Shown here in pieces: positions 60,444-64,000 of a DNA stretch of 64,000 nucleotides (positions are counted from its first letter, which is position 1; each line of letters starts with the position of its first letter). The position numbers were made by a program, and so were the translations under genes. The DNA comes from Mesorhizobium sp. YC-39 (lineage in GTDB: Bacteria; Pseudomonadota; Alphaproteobacteria; Rhizobiales; Rhizobiaceae), in contig NZ_JAOWPS010000001.1 in assembly GCF_025753795.1 (NCBI RefSeq), positions 1,922,001 through 1,986,000 on the forward strand. Reading direction: 5' to 3'. Under the pieces are notes generated by a model, which saw only the letters and a program-made list of their open reading frames with translations, was not told the origin of the DNA and did no database searches.

Positions 60444-61628
60444 CTAGTTCAACGGCAGGCGCCGGTAGGTCCCCGGCTTTGCCGGGTCATGGTACTTGTT
60501 GCACGGTCCGTTCTCGATGAAGTCGCGATGGCAGGTGGCGAGGTTTTCGCGCGACAGGGCGACGCCGAGACCGTGACCTTCGGGCACCCGCACGACGTTG
60601 TTTTTGGGCGAGAATGGTCCTTCCTCGATCACGTCGATCGGCCACATGCGAAACAGCGACTGGTTCGGCTCCCGTATCCAACCGAGCGCTGCGCACAGAT
60701 GCAGGTAGCAGGCGCTGCCGATGCCGCTGTCGCCGCTGTAGCACCAGAAATCGATGCCGGCATGCTCGCAGGCGCCGACGAAGCGCAGCATGCGGCCGAT
60801 GCCGCCATGCGCCGTCGGATTGCCGACGAAGGCGTCCGGCACTTTGATCTCCATGGCGCGCGCAATGTCGATATTGTGGGTCGAGAACGGGATCGAGCTG
60901 TGGCGGCGCAATTCGCGCATCTCCTCGATGGTCGCCACCGGGTCCTCCCAGTTGCGCACGCCGAGTTCCTCCAATGGCCGCGCCAACTGTCGCGCCGTCG
61001 CCAGCGAATAGGCCTGGTTGGAATCGATGCGGATCATCGCGTCGTCGCCGAGTTTTTGGCGGATCAGTTCCACCATCTTCAGCGAGAGCTTCGGATCCTG
61101 CGTCGAAAACTTGCCTTCGAAGAAGGTCGTGCCATGCGTCTCGTGCAGTTGGACGCAGTAGTCGGCGACTTGCTCCGGCGACTTCTCGCCCTTCACCTCA
61201 GGCCCATCGCCGCGCAGCGAGAAATAATCGGTGAAGGGAATGTCCTTGCGCACGGCGCCGCCGAGCAATTGGTAGAGCGGCTGCTGCCACGCCTTCCCGC
61301 GCAGGTCCCACAGCGCCATCTCGATGGCGCCGAAGGCCATGATGCGGCTGCGGTCGTTGATCGACTGCACGCCGGTCCAGTAGGGCAGGCAGACATTTTC
61401 GGCGCCGGCGATGTCGAAGGCATCGCGGCCGATCAGTCGTGCCGCGAGATTGTCATTGATGATCGCCGCCGCCGCCGGCGTCGGCGCTTCGCCAAGGCCG
61501 ATCAACCCGTCCTCCGTCTCGACTTCGACGATGGTTGGCGAAAACCCGTCGAGCTCGCCGAACACCCAGGCGTAAGGCGCCTCCAGCCGGAGGTTTATCG
61601 GTGTGGCCCGGATGCGGCGGATCTTCAT
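60444..61628 (-). CDS. Enolase-superfamily enzyme, glucarate-dehydratase-like
   Basis: A 394-residue mandelate racemase/muconate lactonizing family protein. The metal ligands are in RIDSNQAYS (Asp), NWEDPV (Glu) and a third site near STHNID; the Lys of FFEGKFSTQDP lies on the second barrel strand. The capping domain is N-terminal. The ATG at 61628 is one base after the stop of the preceding gene. Substrate not known. Confidence 0.78.
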   Translation of the reverse strand: MKIRRIRATPINLRLEAPYAWVFGELDGFSPTIVEVETEDGLIGLGEAPTPAAAAIINDNLAARLIGRDAFDIAGAENVCLPYWTGVQSINDRSRIMAFGAIEMALWDLRGKAWQQPLYQLLGGAVRKDIPFTDYFSLRGDGPEVKGEKSPEQVADYCVQLHETHGTTFFEGKFSTQDPKLSLKMVELIRQKLGDDAMIRIDSNQAYSLATARQLARPLEELGVRNWEDPVATIEEMRELRRHSSIPFSTHNIDIARAMEIKVPDAFVGNPTAHGGIGRMLRFVGACEHAGIDFWCYSGDSGIGSACYLHLCAALGWIREPNQSLFRMWPIDVIEEGPFSPKNNVVRVPEGHGLGVALSRENLATCHRDFIENGPCNKYHDPAKPGTYRRLPLN

Positions 61629-61629
61629 C

Positions 61630-62736
61630 TCAACTGCCGACCTCGAAGAAGGGTCTGCCAAGCAGGTCGGGAACGACATCGATGCCGAGGCCCGGCCCGT
61701 CCGGAATGCCCATGCGGCTGCCCGTGACCGGCGGCATGTTCGATGCGGTCCGCACCGTCACCCATTCATGGAAGGCAATGGCATGCAGCCGGCGCTCCTG
61801 CGGCGTCGACAGCGACAGATGCGCCATGGCTGCTGTGTCGATCTCGGCGCCGCCGGTGTCCTCGACGGTGATCATGAAGCCGAGGTCGACGGCGAGGTCG
61901 CGGATCTGGCGCGTCTTGGTCACGCCACCCAGCCGCGAGATCTTCAGCGTCAGCCCGTCGGCGGCACCCTTGCGGTGGATATCGAGCATGTCGTCCAGCG
62001 AGGCGACGGATTCGTCGAGCACCATCGGCTTGTCGAGAGAACGGCGCACCGACATGTTCTCGTCGATCGTCGTGCAGGGCTGCTCGAACGTGTAGTCGAT
62101 GGCACGTGTCGCATCAGTGAACTGGCGCGCCTGGTAGGGCGTCCAACCGGCATTGGCATCGCAGAAGATGACGGTGCCTTTCGGCACCGACGCGGCGACC
62201 GCGCTGACGCGCTCGATGTCGTCATGGACATTGCCGCCAACCTTGACCTGCAGCCGGTGGAACCCGTCCTTGACGATGCGCTTGGCCAGTGCCGCCATGG
62301 CCTCGACCGTGCCATGGGTGACGACCTTGTAGAGTTCTGCCGTCTCGCTCTCGCGTCCGCCGAGCAGTGTGACCAGCGGCACGTCGGCGGCGCGCGCTGC
62401 CAGATCCCAGCAGGCCATGTCGAGCGCCGACTTGATATAGGGATGGCCCTTGAACACCGTGTCCATCAGCCGGCCGATGCTGGCCAAGCCGCGCGGATCG
62501 TGCCCCAGCAGATGCGGCGCGATTTCGATGATCCCGGCGCGGGTGCCGGCGGGGAAGGCGGGCGAATAGAAATTGCCGAGCGGCGCCATCTCGCCCCAGC
62601 CGGTCACGCCGCTGTCGGAGGTTATGGCAACGATCACCGCGTCAAAGCAGTCGGCGACGCGTCCTTTCGACATGCGGTAAGGCCCGTCAACGAAGGGCTG
62701 CACGACATGGTAGGCCTTGATGGTTTTGATCTGCAC
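61630..62736 (-). CDS. Enolase-superfamily enzyme, MLE subgroup
   Basis: A 368-residue enzyme. Strand-end residues include Lys in LQVKVGG (the usual KxK is here QxK), metal ligands Asp in FCDANAGWT, Glu in FEQPC and Asp in VLDESV, and the general-base Lys of LTLKISRLGG. Lys on both faces is the arrangement of racemases and of hydroxyproline epimerases/dehydratases. GTG at 62736 begins VQIKTIKAYHV, the family N-terminus; a longer frame has no homology. It is co-transcribed with the GntR gene. Confidence 0.8.
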   Translation of the reverse strand: MQIKTIKAYHVVQPFVDGPYRMSKGRVADCFDAVIVAITSDSGVTGWGEMAPLGNFYSPAFPAGTRAGIIEIAPHLLGHDPRGLASIGRLMDTVFKGHPYIKSALDMACWDLAARAADVPLVTLLGGRESETAELYKVVTHGTVEAMAALAKRIVKDGFHRLQVKVGGNVHDDIERVSAVAASVPKGTVIFCDANAGWTPYQARQFTDATRAIDYTFEQPCTTIDENMSVRRSLDKPMVLDESVASLDDMLDIHRKGAADGLTLKISRLGGVTKTRQIRDLAVDLGFMITVEDTGGAEIDTAAMAHLSLSTPQERRLHAIAFHEWVTVRTASNMPPVTGSRMGIPDGPGLGIDVVPDLLGRPFFEVGS

Positions 62737-62791
62737 TTTGTCTATCCGGTGTCGTGATATCTGGAATGGTTCGGCTTTTGCGACGGCAGCC

Positions 62792-63517
62792 TTAGGCGCT
62801 GTTGGTCCGGCCGGCGCGATCGGCCCTGCCACCCTTGGACGTCCGCTGTTCGAGGCTGCGCGCATAGGCAAGCAGCTCCTCGAAATCGAGGTCGATATGC
62901 TCACGGGCATGGCGCTGGGCCGCGCGCATGTCCTGGCCTTTCAAGAGCCGCACATAGGTCTCGTGGACGTCTTCGGCCGGCACCGGCTCGTTGCGCGCAT
63001 GCTGGTGCAGGGCAAAATACATCTGCAGCCGGCTGGTCAGCCGCTGCCAGGTCTCCAGCAGCACCGAATTGTCGGCCCATTCGTAGATGAGGCCGTGCAA
63101 TTGCAATGCGGTTTCGATCTGGCGGGTGGTGTCGAGGTCGCGTGTCGCCTGCTTCACCGCCTCGTGTCGCCGGTCGAGCTCGTCGAAGAAGCGTTCGTCG
63201 CGCAGCTTCCAGGTCAGTTCGATGGCGAATTCGTCCAGCACCTTGTTGAGCGAATAGGCATCGTCGATATCCTTGGCGGTGACGTCGATGACGAAGGTTC
63301 CGGCATAGGGAATGCTGGTCAGTATGCCTTCCTGGACCAGCTCGCGCATCGCCTCGCGCAGCGGCGCGCGGCTCACCCGCATCTGTTCGGCAATCCTGAG
63401 CTCGTTGAGCTTCTGCCCCGGTTCCAACTGGCCGGTCAGGATCGCGCGCCTGAGCAGCGCCACGATCTCGGCCCTGCGTGTCGTATCCGCGATCGGACTG
63501 AAATCCAGCTTGCCCAT
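62792..63517 (-). CDS. GntR-family regulator, FCD subgroup
   Basis: A 241-residue regulator. The HTH has LRRAILTGQLEPGQKLNELRIAEQM-type motif and SRAPLREAMREL (about 45-56), and the FCD domain carries the helical KQATRDLDTTRQIETALQLHGL with later HARNE..H metal-type residues. The ATG at 63517 is used. A perfect palindrome lies 35 bases upstream. It probably controls the two enolase-superfamily genes that follow. Confidence 0.88.
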   Translation of the reverse strand: MGKLDFSPIADTTRRAEIVALLRRAILTGQLEPGQKLNELRIAEQMRVSRAPLREAMRELVQEGILTSIPYAGTFVIDVTAKDIDDAYSLNKVLDEFAIELTWKLRDERFFDELDRRHEAVKQATRDLDTTRQIETALQLHGLIYEWADNSVLLETWQRLTSRLQMYFALHQHARNEPVPAEDVHETYVRLLKGQDMRAAQRHAREHIDLDFEELLAYARSLEQRTSKGGRADRAGRTNSA

Positions 63518-63552
63518 TCGGCCACTCCAGGGGAACCGAGAACTAGACAAGC

Positions 63553-63568
63553 AGATTGTCGACAATCT
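63553..63568. promoter_or_regulatory. Perfect 16-bp palindrome AGATTGTCGACAATCT, probable GntR operator
   Basis: It lies upstream of the GntR gene and contains ATTGTCGACAAT, a form typical of FadR/FCD-type operators. Autoregulation and control of the enolase-superfamily operon are inferred. Confidence 0.65.
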
Positions 63569-63660
63569 AACAAGAGGTTATTTCCGGATTCTGGATTTGA
63601 GATCCGCAGACACAGAACGCCGGCCGATGGCCGCCAGAGTAGATTTCCAAACAGCCTCTC

Positions 63661-64000
63661 TCAGGCCGCTCTGCCGTAGAAGCCAACCCGCTCCTCGGCG
63701 CTGAACATCACGCCTGGCTTCTCGTAGTAGGAAAATACCGCGATCATCCGCTCGCGACTGCCTTCGACGGTGGTGACGCGATGCGCGGTGTTCTTGCCGC
63801 GGAAGACGTTCAGCGTGCCCGCCTTCATGCGCAGGATTTTTGCCTCGGGATCGCGCCCTTCGAGCAACCTGGCCACGCCGTCATAGTTCGGATTGTCGTC
63901 GGAGCGCAGATCGGTGCGATACTCGAGATCGCCGCCCCGCTCGGCGGCCTGCAGCAGAAGTGTCGTGGTGAACTCCGAGCGGTCGAAGTGCCAGTTCAGC
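63661..64000 (-). CDS. Fe(II)/2-oxoglutarate-dependent oxygenase, C-terminal part
   Basis: The last 112 residues of a protein whose start lies past the window. The residues NWHFDRSEFTTTLLL give an HxD iron-binding pair, NTAHRV the distal histidine, and RERMIAVFSYYEKPG the 2-oxoglutarate-binding Arg. The HxD (not HxG) points to a hydroxylase and not a halogenase. It is upstream of the GntR gene on the same strand. Confidence 0.7.
   Translation of the reverse strand, partial: LNWHFDRSEFTTTLLLQAAERGGDLEYRTDLRSDDNPNYDGVARLLEGRDPEAKILRMKAGTLNVFRGKNTAHRVTTVEGSRERMIAVFSYYEKPGVMFSAEERVGFYGRAA

Noticed and set aside
63661..64000. Fe(II)/2-oxoglutarate halogenase
   Set aside because: The iron site reads HFD, not HxG or HxA, so halogenation is not supported.

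Overview
The window looks like a chromosomal or plasmid segment of a Mesorhizobium-type alphaproteobacterium (order Hyphomicrobiales). The base composition is GC-rich, catabolic ABC transporters dominate, the intergenic repeats are of rhizobial type, and several operons resemble Sinorhizobium/Mesorhizobium ones (GlxBCD-GlnT-SoxBDAG, BetI-type TetR, StcD/DgcA-type demethylase). No rRNA, tRNA, CRISPR array, prophage or transposase gene was seen.

Region 1 (1-7775, + strand): a flavin/sulfur-flavoured operon. It holds the end of an NtaA/SnaA-type monooxygenase, an FMN reductase, a two-domain rhodanese, a second NtaA/SnaA-type monooxygenase, a YkoF-type thiamine/pyrimidine-binding protein, and a complete ThiXYZ-like ABC transporter. 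A 27-bp palindrome lies in front of the reductase. A BetI-like TetR gene follows. Region 2 (7779-13072): an MttB-like methyltransferase, a TMADH/DgcA/StcD-like demethylase preceded by a 38-bp palindrome, then cytochrome b561, MarR and an ABM-fold protein.

Region 3 (13220-40200) is the heart of the window: an apparently complete route from trimethylamine N-oxide or trimethylamine to ammonium and C1 units. TmoX/TmoW/TmoV (- strand) would import TMAO; Tmm (+) oxidises TMA to TMAO; Tdm (-) splits TMAO into dimethylamine and formaldehyde; DmmDABC (+) converts dimethylamine to methylamine; GmaS, MgsABC and MgdABCD (-) run the N-methylglutamate pathway from methylamine to ammonium and methylene-THF or formaldehyde. 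Accessory genes are an APC permease, a divergent Amt with a co-transcribed single-span membrane peptide, an XRE-cupin regulator and a GFA-fold protein. Several inverted repeats sit in the promoters.

Region 4 (40652-50742): an uncharacterised sugar/polyol catabolic locus with two SDR dehydrogenases, an RbsABC-type transporter, a SorC-type regulator, an FGGY kinase and an SAF-domain dehydrogenase, plus a small secreted protein. Region 5 (50991-64000): a tandem-DUF427 protein, a LysR regulator, a Dpp/Opp-type importer with two paralogous Tat-exported binding proteins, two enolase-superfamily enzymes, a GntR-FCD regulator with a perfect 16-bp palindrome in front of it, and the C-terminal part of an Fe(II)/2-oxoglutarate oxygenase that runs off the window.

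Coordinates include stop codons. Start codons were re-chosen from ribosome binding sites and family alignment where the longest open frame looked over-extended. All family assignments come from recognition of motifs and gene order, without database searching.
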